Shown here: positions 51,701 to 59,706 of the stretch, piece by piece
Layout of the letters: each line of letters opens with the position of its first letter
How positions within the stretch are numbered: position 1 is the first letter of the stretch
NCBI RefSeq assembly: GCF_028023875.1
Contig: NZ_JAQIPB010000001.1
Coordinates: forward strand, 248,001-312,000
Length of the DNA stretch: 64,000 nt
Direction of reading: 5' to 3'
Origin: Xenophilus arseniciresistens
GTDB lineage: Bacteria > Pseudomonadota > Gammaproteobacteria > Burkholderiales > Burkholderiaceae_C
Position numbers and translations under genes: made by a program
The notes under the pieces: model-generated
Databases searched by the model: none
Told to the model about the DNA's origin: nothing
What the model saw: only the letters and a program-made list of their open reading frames with translations

Positions 51701-52477
51701 TCAGCGCTGCGGCCCGGCCTGGGTACTGGACGCATCCGGGCTGCCTGCAGCCGGCGCGGCTGGCGCAGTGCCGCTGGCTGGCGCAGGCACGGTGACGGCG
51801 CGCGCATCGAACTTTCCTTCGTACAGGCGGTCGCCGTACTGCTGCGCGATCTGCTCGTACTTCACGCGCGTTTGCGCGGCGAAAGGCTGGCGGGCGCCCA
51901 TCACGGCGCCCACGTCCAGGGTCTCGTAGGCGCGCAGCAGCTCCTGCCCCACGGCATAGAGCTGCGCGTTCTTGGCCTCGCACTGCTGCACGGCGGCGCC
52001 TTGCGTGGTCGTGCTCTGCGCCAGGCGCTGGCGCTCGGCTTCGGAGGCGTTGGCCAGGCCCAGCAGCTGCTGGTGGGCGGCGCGCACCTGCGCTTCGCGG
52101 GCCTGCGACTGCGCGATGGCCTGCCGCGCCTGCTCGCGCAGCGTGGCCAGCTCGGCCTGCGCGTGCTCGCGGGCCGCACGCTCCTGCGCGAGCTGGCCGC
52201 GGCTCGAAGCCAGGTTCTTGCGCAGCTCCTCGCTGTCTTCGGCAGGCTTGGCTGCCGGTGCCGCGGCGGGGCTGGCAGCGCCGCTGGCCTTGAGCTGCGC
52301 CAGCTCGTTTTGGGTCTGCTGCAGCTGGCTGGAAACCAGCCGCAGCTGCGTGCGCAGCCGCTCTTCCATCGAAGCCTGCTGCGCCTGCGCGGGCAGGCCG
52401 GCGGCCAGCAGCGCGGCGGCCAGCGCCAGGGCACCGGCAACGTGCGGGGGGCGGAATGCGTATGGCATCGGGATCAT
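51701..52477 (-). CDS. Periplasmic coiled-coil protein
   Basis: This exported protein of 258 residues has a signal peptide cut near AQAQ-Q and a long coiled coil at about residues 36-165 (MEERLRTQLRLVSSQLQQTQ, LAQERAAREHAQAELATLRE). A short folded part follows (YAVGQELLRAYETLDVG, YEQIAQQYGDRLYEGKFD) and then a Pro/Ala tail. It sits 6 bases after the porin gene, so expression is coupled. The shape suggests a spacer or scaffold between membranes. No family is recognised. Confidence 0.75.
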   Translation of the reverse strand: MIPMPYAFRPPHVAGALALAAALLAAGLPAQAQQASMEERLRTQLRLVSSQLQQTQNELAQLKASGAASPAAAPAAKPAEDSEELRKNLASSRGQLAQERAAREHAQAELATLREQARQAIAQSQAREAQVRAAHQQLLGLANASEAERQRLAQSTTTQGAAVQQCEAKNAQLYAVGQELLRAYETLDVGAVMGARQPFAAQTRVKYEQIAQQYGDRLYEGKFDARAVTVPAPASGTAPAAPAAGSPDASSTQAGPQR

Positions 52478-52483
52478 CCGCCT

Positions 52484-54292
52484 TCAGAAGCGCGCGTTGA
52501 GTTCAAGCTGCAGCGTGTCGATCTGCAGCGGCGCGCCATACACCTCGCGCGTGGCCGACCAGCGGCCCGTGAACCAGAGGTTCTTGTCGATCGCGTACGA
52601 GCCGCCGATGTAGTAGCCGCGCGCGTTGGTGCCGCCCAGGTGGAAGGACGAGTCGTTGTAGCCGTCGGGCAGTGCATCGGGCTGGATGTACTTGTAGCCG
52701 GCCAGCACGTTCCAGTCGCCGCGTGCCGAGGGGCTGGGCTTGCCCAGCGTGGCCTGCAGCATGTAGGCGCTGCCGCCGCTGCGGAAGTCGGCCTGCGTGG
52801 GCAGCAGCGGTGCGTTGACGCGCCAGTTGTTCACGATGCCGCCGCCGGCACGGCGGAACATCTCGCCCTCGTCGTAGCCGAGGTTGCGCACCACGTTGGC
52901 GTCCAGGCGCAGGTCGTAGCGGCCGGCGATCTTGGTATCCCAGCGCGCGTTCAGGTCCAGCAGCTGGAACTTGGAGGCCAGGCCCAGGTACTGCGGCTGC
53001 GGCGTGTTGGCCGGGTCGGCCGGGTTGAGCTGGATGTCGCGCAGCATCATGAGCGTGTTGCCCTTCTGCATGAACGAGGGGCGCGACCAGTCGGTGTCGC
53101 AGTGGTCTGCGCCGGCATACAACGCGCAGGGGCTGGAACGCTCGCCGCGGATGTTGTTGAAGTTGTAGTAGGCCAGCGCGCCGCGCAGGCGGTTGTTGTC
53201 GTTGAGCTTCCAGTTGGCGCCGGCCTGCACGCCGAACAGCCACTTGTTCTCGCTGGCGGCCTTGTCCTGGCTGGTGCGCGGGAAGCTGTCGGACGAGTAT
53301 TCCAGCGGGATCACGCCCAGCGTGCCGAAGAGCTGCAGGTCCTTGTTGGACGACAGCGTCTTGTCGAACTGCGCCGCGACGCCGTCGAAGCTCAGGTCGT
53401 TGGAGAACAGCATGTCGGTGGAGACGAAGGGGTTGGCGAAGCGCCCCCCCGTGAGCTTGAGCCAGTCGGTGGGCTTGTACGACAGCCAGGCCTGGTCGAG
53501 CCAGATGTCCTTCTTGCGCAGGCCGCCACCCAGCGTCTGCGTGGTGGAGACGGGGCTGTCGTCGCTGCCGCTGGCCAGGCGCACGCCGGCCTGGGTCGAT
53601 TCGGACAGGTCCGCCACCAGGCCGATGCGGGCGCGGGCGCGCCACAGGTTCTTGCGGTCCTGGCGCGTATTGAGCAGCGGGCCGAAGCTGCTGCTGGTGT
53701 TGGGGTTCACGTCCAGGCCGCTGCCTTCGTTGATGGCCTGGAAGTCGTTGATGGTGTTGCTGTTGCCGCCACCGAACAGCCGCGACTCGTGGCGCACGCG
53801 CAGGTCGCCTTCGAAGCGGATGCGCTTGGTCCACTCGGCCACCTCGTTGGGCGAAGCCCAGCCTTCGGTCTTGGCCTGCGCCATGACTTCGCCCTTGATC
53901 TCGTCACGGATCTGGTCGCGCACGGTCTGCGGGATGTAGGGCACGCGCACATCGCCGGCCGCGGGGCGCAGGCCGCCGGCAGCGGGTGCCGCTGCGGCAG
54001 CCACGGCCAGCTGGCGCTGGGCCTGCTGGGCGGCCAGCGCTTCGGTCTGGGCCTGGGCCAGCAGGGCCTCGCCCACGTCGCGGGCCAGCGCGCCGCTCTG
54101 GATCAGGCCGCGGATCAGGCGGACCATGGCGCTCTCGCCGGGCGCGGCAGCCGCAGTGCCTGCCGCGGCGGGGGCCTGGGCGGCGGCCGTCAGGGCCGTG
54201 AGGGCCAGCGTGGTGGCCACCGCCATGGCCTGCGCCGTGCGCACGAAGCGCGTGGGCCGCGCGCGCAGTTCGAGTCTTGATGTGTTGTGCAT
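52484..54292 (-). CDS. Outer-membrane beta-barrel porin ("putative porin" family)
   Basis: This 602-residue protein has a leader ending TAAAQA and a helical N-terminal part (about residues 55-95: MVRLIRGLIQSGALARD, VGEALLAQAQTEALAAQQ). A large beta-barrel follows, with alternating-residue strands, aromatic girdles (WLKLTGGRFANPF, YNFNNI) and a C-terminal Phe (LQLELNARF). It belongs to the putative-porin type (Porin_5-like). The helical N-terminus may cross to the peptidoglycan or contact the TonB-like protein. It lies 42 bases after the tonB-like gene. Confidence 0.85.
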   Translation of the reverse strand: MHNTSRLELRARPTRFVRTAQAMAVATTLALTALTAAAQAPAAAGTAAAAPGESAMVRLIRGLIQSGALARDVGEALLAQAQTEALAAQQAQRQLAVAAAAAPAAGGLRPAAGDVRVPYIPQTVRDQIRDEIKGEVMAQAKTEGWASPNEVAEWTKRIRFEGDLRVRHESRLFGGGNSNTINDFQAINEGSGLDVNPNTSSSFGPLLNTRQDRKNLWRARARIGLVADLSESTQAGVRLASGSDDSPVSTTQTLGGGLRKKDIWLDQAWLSYKPTDWLKLTGGRFANPFVSTDMLFSNDLSFDGVAAQFDKTLSSNKDLQLFGTLGVIPLEYSSDSFPRTSQDKAASENKWLFGVQAGANWKLNDNNRLRGALAYYNFNNIRGERSSPCALYAGADHCDTDWSRPSFMQKGNTLMMLRDIQLNPADPANTPQPQYLGLASKFQLLDLNARWDTKIAGRYDLRLDANVVRNLGYDEGEMFRRAGGGIVNNWRVNAPLLPTQADFRSGGSAYMLQATLGKPSPSARGDWNVLAGYKYIQPDALPDGYNDSSFHLGGTNARGYYIGGSYAIDKNLWFTGRWSATREVYGAPLQIDTLQLELNARF

Positions 54293-54334
54293 GGGAAGTC
54301 TTCGGATGTGTTGGTTTGTTCGTTGGGGCCGGCC

Positions 54335-55054
54335 TCAGGAAGGGCGGCTGCCGCGCATCGAGACACGCATGGGGAAGCGCATGGTCTGCGGCGGCCGCTC
54401 GTCGAACTGCTCGATGCCGCGCACCAGCGCGATCACGGCTTCGTCGATGCGCTCATCGCCCGTGCCCTGTGCCAGCTGCACGCGGGTGGTGCGGCCATCG
54501 GCGGCCAGCCAGATGTCCACGCGCAGGTCGGCGAAGACCAGGTTGCGCGTGCGCGGATCGCGCGCCAGCGCCTGCTGCAGCAAGGTGGAGACATAGCGTT
54601 CGTAGAAGCGGCCACCCAGACCGCCGCCGCCCCCGCCGGTGGAGCCGCCACCGCCGCCAACCAGCACGCCGCCCACGCCGGCCTGCGCCTCGGCGTTCAT
54701 GGTGACGGGGTCGCCGGCATCGGGCGAGGGGCTGGGCGGGGCATCCTCCAGCGGCTTGTCGTCCTTCTGCGGCTCCACGGGCGTGGGCTCGACTTCGGTG
54801 ATCTTCGGCTCGACCTTCTCGGGTTCGGGCTCGGGCAGCTTCTCGGGCTCGGGCGGGGGCGGTGGAGGCGGCGGCAGCATCAGCATGGCCGTCTCGGGCG
54901 CCGCGCGCCGCGTGCTGGCCGTGCCGGCCAGCAGGTACCACAGCACCGCGAGGGCCAGCAGCGCCACCAGGCCGCCGATGACCCAGCCGCCCCAGCGGCC
55001 CCAGAACGAGAGGGTGGACCGGGGCTGCGAGGCGTTGGAAGAACTAGTGGGCAC
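54335..55054 (-). CDS. TonB-like energy transducer
   Basis: This 239-residue protein has the TonB plan: short cytoplasmic N-terminus, one transmembrane helix (about 24-44), a proline-rich spacer (about 60-115, with PEPEKLPEPEPEKVEPK), an unusual Gly-rich hinge (about 126-148) and a C-terminal domain (RNLVFADLRVDIWLAADGRT). It would transmit ExbB/ExbD motion to an outer-membrane partner. The start is a GTG at 55054 with AAGGAG five bases upstream. It is 13 bases after exbD. Confidence 0.88.
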   Translation of the reverse strand: MPTSSSNASQPRSTLSFWGRWGGWVIGGLVALLALAVLWYLLAGTASTRRAAPETAMLMLPPPPPPPPEPEKLPEPEPEKVEPKITEVEPTPVEPQKDDKPLEDAPPSPSPDAGDPVTMNAEAQAGVGGVLVGGGGGSTGGGGGGLGGRFYERYVSTLLQQALARDPRTRNLVFADLRVDIWLAADGRTTRVQLAQGTGDERIDEAVIALVRGIEQFDERPPQTMRFPMRVSMRGSRPS

Positions 55055-55067
55055 TTGCGCTCCTTCT

Positions 55068-55484
55068 TCAGACCGGTGGCTTGCCGGTGACCAGGCCGAC
55101 CTGGTTCAGCTCGATGCGGCGCAGCAGGTCCAGCACCTCCACCACCTTGGCGTACTGCACGGCCGAGTCGCCGCGCACGATCACCGGGAAGTCGGGCGCG
55201 AGGGCTTTCTCGGTGCGCAGACGCTGCTCCAACTCGGCCAGCGTGACCGGGTAGGCGTCGAGGAAGACGTTGCCGCCGTTGTCGATGGTGACGGCCTTGG
55301 TCTTGGGCTTTTCCAGCGCCACCGAGGCGCTGGCCTTGGGCAGGTCGACCTTGAGGCCGGGGATGCTGGCGTTGCTGGTCAGGATGAAGATCACCAGCAC
55401 CACCAGCAGCACGTCCACGAAGGGCGTGATGTTGATGCCGCCGGCACGCTTCTTGGTGCCGAACTTGGCTGCGTGGTTGGCCAT
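55068..55484 (-). CDS. exbD: ExbD/TolR-type proton-channel protein
   Basis: This 138-residue protein has one transmembrane helix carrying the essential Asp24 (ITPFVDVLLVVLVIF), then a periplasmic domain with LPKASASVALEKPK, VTIDNGGNVFLD and VIVRGDSAVQYAKVVEVLD, the standard ExbD pattern. It starts one base after the stop of the ExbB-like gene, so stoichiometry is coupled. With ExbB it uses proton motive force to energise TonB or another partner. Confidence 0.93.
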   Translation of the reverse strand: MANHAAKFGTKKRAGGINITPFVDVLLVVLVIFILTSNASIPGLKVDLPKASASVALEKPKTKAVTIDNGGNVFLDAYPVTLAELEQRLRTEKALAPDFPVIVRGDSAVQYAKVVEVLDLLRRIELNQVGLVTGKPPV

Positions 55485-55485
55485 C

Positions 55486-57267
55486 TCAGGCGCTCCGCAG
55501 CCGCGCGATCTCGCGGCCCTCGCCCTGCTCTTCGGCCAGGCGGGTGGCGAACTCGTCCACGAACACGGCCATGTCGGCGCCGATGGCGTCCGAGCGCGAA
55601 GCCAGCCAGTTGTAGCCGAACAGCGCGGGGATCGCGACGCCCAGGCCGGCGGCGGTACACAGCAGTGCGGCGGCCATGCCGGGGGCGACGGAGTTGATGT
55701 CCACCGCACCGGCCATGGCGGCCACCACGAACACCAGCATGATCCCGATCACGGTGCCGAACAGGCCCACGTAAGGCGCGCCTTCGATGGTGGTGGACAG
55801 CCAGTTCATGCGCTTGGACATGCGCTCGTTCTCGCGCACCATCACGCCGTCCATGGCGGCGCGGATGGCACCGATGGTGGCGGTGGACACCGAGTTCATG
55901 TCGTAGCCGCGTGCATGGCGGCGGCGCATTTCCTCCACCGCCACTTCGTACAGGCGCCACAGCGGCGAATCGGCCTTCACGCCCGCGGGCACCTTGTCGG
56001 AGCGGGCCAGCGAATCCAGCGGCGCGCCGGCGGTTTCGCGGAAGAAGCCCATGAAGGCGGCGTTGGCACGGTCCATCGCGCCGTAGCTGCGGCCCTTGCC
56101 GATCATGATGGCCCACGACATGGCCATCATCACGCCGAGGATGGCGACGACGATCCAGGCGTCCAGCGGCATGGCGGCCAGGATGAAGCCGAAGTGGCTC
56201 TTGCCGGCCTGCTGCTCGTCGGGGCCGAAGGTGGTCAGGCGCGAGTCGGCGCCCTGCGAGACGGCATCGGCCAGCAGTTGGGCGTCGGGGCGGGCCACCT
56301 TCGACAGGCGCAGCTCGTCGATGGCGCCGGCAAAGGGCATCCAGGCTTGCGCCGGGTCGGCGGGCGGGGCCGTGTCGGCACCCAGTGCAGCCGCCGTGTT
56401 GAGTGCAGGCAGCGGCGTGGCCAGGGTGGCGGCCTGGCGGCCGCCGACCATCAGCGCGATGGTGCTGCCTTCGGCCTTCACCGCCAGGTGCGACCACTGG
56501 CCGGCCTGCACCGGCTGGCCCGGGTTGCTGCGCTGGCCGTTGACCTGCACGAAAGGCACGCCCTGGTCGATGCCGACCACCAGCTCGCCCGTGCCGTCGC
56601 GGCGCAGGTACACCACCTGGCGCGGGCCCAGCGTGTCGGGGCGCACCCAGGCGCTGAAGGTGAAGGCGCTGCCGGCCGGCACGGCCAGCGAGGGCGATGC
56701 AGGCAGCATCAGCGGCGCATTGCCCAGCTGCGCGCCGCGGCCGATGACCGTGCCTTCCACGGGCTGGGCCGTGCTTTGCGCATGGTTGCCATAGGCCGTG
56801 GTGTCACGCGCGGGGGCGCCGGTCTCGGCGAAGTGGTAGACCAGCGTGAAGTTGGGGTCGAAGCTCAGCTGGCCGTTGCCCGAGGCCGGGGCCTTGGGGT
56901 TGCCGTAGTACATCCAGATCGGCTGCGGCGCAGCGGCCTGCAGGTTCGGCACGTCCACCCACACCAGGGCCATGCCCAGCAGCGGATCGAACTGTTCGAT
57001 CTGGTGGTTGAGCACCGTCTTGTCGTCGGCGGCGACGAAGCGCAGGTCGGCGCCGGTCTCACTCACGCCTTCAAAGCTGAAGTTGCCGGTGTGCAGGCGA
57101 ACCAGCACGGGCGTGCGGCCCGCATCGCCACCCAGCGCCCCGCCCTGCGGGCCGGCGTCGATGGTCACGGGCTTGCGATAGGCCCAGTCCGGCTGCCACC
57201 AGGCATGGGCCAGGCTCGGCAGGAGCGCGCTCAACGACGTGAGCAACAGAAGTAGGAAGCGTCGCAT
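55486..57267 (-). CDS. ExbB/TolQ-type channel protein fused to periplasmic DUF2341 and LamG-like domains
   Basis: This 593-residue protein has a signal peptide (1-22), a DUF2341 region (about 72-130: DLRFVAADDKTVLNHQIEQ, IWMYYGNPKAP) and a concanavalin/LamG-like domain (about 140-325: LVYHFAETG, FTFSAWVRPDTLGPRQVVY, FAGAIDELRLS). The channel part has helix 1 at 365-389 and the MotA/TolQ/ExbB core at about 490-555 (GAPYVGLFGTVIGIMLVFV, MAAALLCTAAGLGVAIPAL). Ordinary ExbB is about 240 residues and has no such extension. The extracytoplasmic lectin-like part may bind glycans, peptidoglycan or the exoprotein. It lies 81 bases downstream of the TPS transporter gene. Confidence 0.9.
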   Translation of the reverse strand: MRRFLLLLLTSLSALLPSLAHAWWQPDWAYRKPVTIDAGPQGGALGGDAGRTPVLVRLHTGNFSFEGVSETGADLRFVAADDKTVLNHQIEQFDPLLGMALVWVDVPNLQAAAPQPIWMYYGNPKAPASGNGQLSFDPNFTLVYHFAETGAPARDTTAYGNHAQSTAQPVEGTVIGRGAQLGNAPLMLPASPSLAVPAGSAFTFSAWVRPDTLGPRQVVYLRRDGTGELVVGIDQGVPFVQVNGQRSNPGQPVQAGQWSHLAVKAEGSTIALMVGGRQAATLATPLPALNTAAALGADTAPPADPAQAWMPFAGAIDELRLSKVARPDAQLLADAVSQGADSRLTTFGPDEQQAGKSHFGFILAAMPLDAWIVVAILGVMMAMSWAIMIGKGRSYGAMDRANAAFMGFFRETAGAPLDSLARSDKVPAGVKADSPLWRLYEVAVEEMRRRHARGYDMNSVSTATIGAIRAAMDGVMVRENERMSKRMNWLSTTIEGAPYVGLFGTVIGIMLVFVVAAMAGAVDINSVAPGMAAALLCTAAGLGVAIPALFGYNWLASRSDAIGADMAVFVDEFATRLAEEQGEGREIARLRSA

Positions 57268-57348
57268 GACAGGAGTTCTCCGGGAATTCGTGTGTGGTGG
57301 AAGTCGTGATGAATGGGTGGCTTGCTCGCAGCGCAGCAGAGGCCGTGC

Positions 57349-59004
57349 TCAGAAGGTGACGTTGACGCTGAAGGTCAGGCGCGGGTCGTGGCGTTCGGTG
57401 CGCGGGCCGTGGCGCAGCGGGTAGCCGTACTCCAGGCGCGCATTGACGTGCTGGCCCACCCGCAGGCTGGTGCCCACGCCGACCGAGGCCAGGCGGAAGC
57501 GGTCCTCCTGCTCGGGCAGCGGCGAGCGCAGGCGCAGCCAGCCGGCATCGAAGAAGACATGGGCGCGCCAGTTGTCGATGTGCTCGCCCAGCCAGGTGAT
57601 GCGCGGCGAGCGCAGCTCCAGCGAGCCCACCACGCCCACGTCGCCCGTGGCTTCGGCCGAGAGATAGCCGCGCACCGAGTTCATGCCGCCGGCGGCGATC
57701 TGCTCGCCCGAAACCAGCGGGCTGTCGGTGATCTGGCCCGAGGCGCGCCAGCCCACCTGCAGGTCGTTGTCGAAGGTGTAGCTGCCGTTGAAGTCCAGCT
57801 TGGCGATCTGGAAGCTGGGCGAGGCCTTGTAGCGCTTGTAGTTGAAGGCCTCCCAGTCGCTGCCCCAGCCCGCGAAGGTGCGCGTGCCGGTGACCAGCGA
57901 TACACCCACGCCGGCCTGCAGCTTCTCGCCCTGGTAGTAGCCGGAATAGGCCAGCGTGATGGGGGCGTACTTCAGCGGCACCTCGTCGCTGGTGTCGCCC
58001 AGCTGCAGCGCTTCCTTGTTGTTCTTGAAGTCCACGCCGACGCTGAAGTTGTGCCACCAGGCGCCGCTGTCGGGCACGGTGTAGCTGGTCTTCACGCCGA
58101 TCGAATAGCCCTTGCCCAGCACGCTGGTGCCGCCCACGGTCGAGACGTTGCTGTCGGAGTGGTAGCCCGAGAACTCCAGCGCCCAGTTGGAGCCGCGCAG
58201 CGGCATGCTGTAGCTGCCCGACCAGACCTGGGTCTGGTTCAGGTCCTGCGGCGTGCCGAAGAAGCTGATGGAAGCCGAGTGGCCGGCCTGCCAGAGGTTG
58301 TCATGGCCCAGCGAGCCCATGACGCGCAGCTTCTCGGTGTCGGCGCTGTAGTCGTTGTTCAGGCCGATGCTGGCGCGCCAGGGGTTCTTGTCCTCGACCT
58401 TGAGGTCCACGTCCATGGTGCCGGGCATGGCGCCCTGGCGCACCAGCGGCATCACCTGGCGGCGCCCGCCGCGGTTGAGGGCCGTCAGCTCGGCCTGCGC
58501 CTGCGTGAAGTCCGGCACCTTGCCCTCGGCCAGCGCGGGCACCTGGTCGCGCACCTCCACCGGCGAGTTGTATTCAGCGCCCACCACGCGCACGCGGCCC
58601 ACGCGCGTTTCGGTCACCTGCAGGAAGACCAGCCCGTCCGTGACCTGCTGCTCGGGCAGGTCCACATACACCGACTGGTAGCCCTTGGCCTGGTAGGCGG
58701 CCAGCAGCGCATCGCGCGCGGCCTCGATGTCCTTGAGCGAACGCTGCGGCCCCAGGAAGGGCGTGACGGCCAGCTCGATGGTGCGCGCGTCCAGCACCGT
58801 GTTGCCGCGCACGATGTACTCGAACACGTCGACCTGCTGCACGGCCTGCGCCTGCGCGCCCGGGGTCGGTGCAGCCGGCGAAGCGGAAGCTTCGGGCGCG
58901 GCTGCGGCGGCGGGCGGGGTCTGCGCAGCGGCAAGGCCCGCGCCCAGGGCCAGCACCGCCAGCGTCACCGCGCGGGCCTGTGCGAGCGGTGCGCTCTTCT
59001 TCAT
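57349..59004 (-). CDS. Two-partner secretion transporter (TpsB; ShlB/FhaC/HecB type)
   Basis: This 551-residue outer-membrane protein exports a haemagglutinin-like exoprotein. Its signal peptide ends LGAGLAAA-Q, then an Ala/Pro-rich linker, a POTRA domain (DVFEYIVRGNTVLDARTIEL, GYQSVYVDLPEQQVTDGLVF) and a 16-strand barrel. The Omp85/TpsB hallmark VRGY appears in GGMNSVRGYLSAE near residue 440, FFDAGW near the end, and a terminal Phe (FSVNVTF). The ATG at 59004 opens a good signal; 59013 is an alternative. Its presumed substrate is the large exoprotein encoded just upstream on the same strand. Confidence 0.92.
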   Translation of the reverse strand: MKKSAPLAQARAVTLAVLALGAGLAAAQTPPAAAAAPEASASPAAPTPGAQAQAVQQVDVFEYIVRGNTVLDARTIELAVTPFLGPQRSLKDIEAARDALLAAYQAKGYQSVYVDLPEQQVTDGLVFLQVTETRVGRVRVVGAEYNSPVEVRDQVPALAEGKVPDFTQAQAELTALNRGGRRQVMPLVRQGAMPGTMDVDLKVEDKNPWRASIGLNNDYSADTEKLRVMGSLGHDNLWQAGHSASISFFGTPQDLNQTQVWSGSYSMPLRGSNWALEFSGYHSDSNVSTVGGTSVLGKGYSIGVKTSYTVPDSGAWWHNFSVGVDFKNNKEALQLGDTSDEVPLKYAPITLAYSGYYQGEKLQAGVGVSLVTGTRTFAGWGSDWEAFNYKRYKASPSFQIAKLDFNGSYTFDNDLQVGWRASGQITDSPLVSGEQIAAGGMNSVRGYLSAEATGDVGVVGSLELRSPRITWLGEHIDNWRAHVFFDAGWLRLRSPLPEQEDRFRLASVGVGTSLRVGQHVNARLEYGYPLRHGPRTERHDPRLTFSVNVTF

Positions 59005-59212
59005 GTCGATCATCTGGATGAACCCGAAATACGCTTGTTGTGCGGTCGAACGATGGCGTTTGCTGGCCCTCATCCTGCGGTGCGCAGATGACGGTGCTCA
59101 CGTCCTGATACATAGACGCTGGCGCTTCATCCAAACCGTCATTTGTCACTAAAACTTCATGAAGAAATTTCGGCGGGTCGCGGCCACAATGCCTGCGCAC
59201 TGCACAGAACCC
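59005..59212. other. Divergent intergenic region between TpsB and the small secreted protein
   Basis: About 200 bases with AT-rich stretches (TTTTAGTGACAAATGACGG reading leftward, about 59138-59156), likely containing promoters in both directions. CACAAT at 59185-59190 is a possible -10 for the plus-strand gene. No clean palindrome or Fur-like box was found. Confidence 0.4.
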
Positions 59213-59620
59213 ATGCACGCCCACGCTTTGGCCCGACGGCTTCGCGCCCCCCTTCCCCTGCTTTGCCTGGCCCTGGTGCTGGCAGGTGCCGGCCAGCTGC
59301 ACGCGCAACCCGGGCCACGCGCAGCCGCCAACGACAACGCCTGCTTCGATGTCGAAGTCAACGGCCAGCGCGCGCCGGCTTCCTTTGAATGCCTGTCGCA
59401 AAAGCTCAGGCCGCAGGCCCAGCCCGGGGCTGAGGGCGCCGCGGCAGCCGCAGGCTCCGCATTGGCCTCCGAATCCATTGCCAGCCGGCCGTCGAACCAG
59501 CTGGGCCTGTTCAACCGCGCAGCCACGGGCCACCGCATGGGCAACCAGTTCGGGCGCTCGGTCTACCCGCAGCGGCCCGACGAGGGCATGCCGCCGCCCA
59601 TGGTGCTGCCGCGCCGCTGA
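59213..59620 (+). CDS. Small secreted protein inside the TPS locus
   Basis: This 135-residue protein has a signal peptide (MHAHALARRLRAPLPLLCLA..., cut near LHAQ-P). A short conserved-looking part contains two Cys (NACFDVEVNGQRAPASFEC, then LSQKLRP), followed by an Ala-rich region and a C-terminal part (LGLFNRAATGHRMGNQFGRS, PPPMVLPRR). An ATG at 59159 would add 18 residues. It runs opposite to the flanking TPS genes and so interrupts the tpsA-tpsB pair. The family is not recognised; a regulatory or envelope accessory role is possible. Confidence 0.65.
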   Translation: MHAHALARRLRAPLPLLCLALVLAGAGQLHAQPGPRAAANDNACFDVEVNGQRAPASFECLSQKLRPQAQPGAEGAAAAAGSALASESIASRPSNQLGLFNRAATGHRMGNQFGRSVYPQRPDEGMPPPMVLPRR

Positions 59621-59650
59621 GCGGGTTCTTTTTTTCGTCATCCACGCAAG

Positions 59651-59685
59651 AAGGCCGTACCGCGCGCCCCGCGCGGTACGGCCTT
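59651..59685. terminator. Strong stem-loop between convergent genes
   Basis: AAGGCCGTACCGCGC (59651-59665) and GCGCGGTACGGCCTT (59671-59685) pair perfectly around GCCCC. It lies between the plus-strand small gene (stop at 59620) and the minus-strand exoprotein gene (stop at 59707), so it can serve both directions. No U-tract follows directly, although a T7 run precedes it on the plus strand (59630-59637). Confidence 0.65.
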
Positions 59686-59706
59686 CCCGTCTGCGGCTCA
59701 AGCCGC

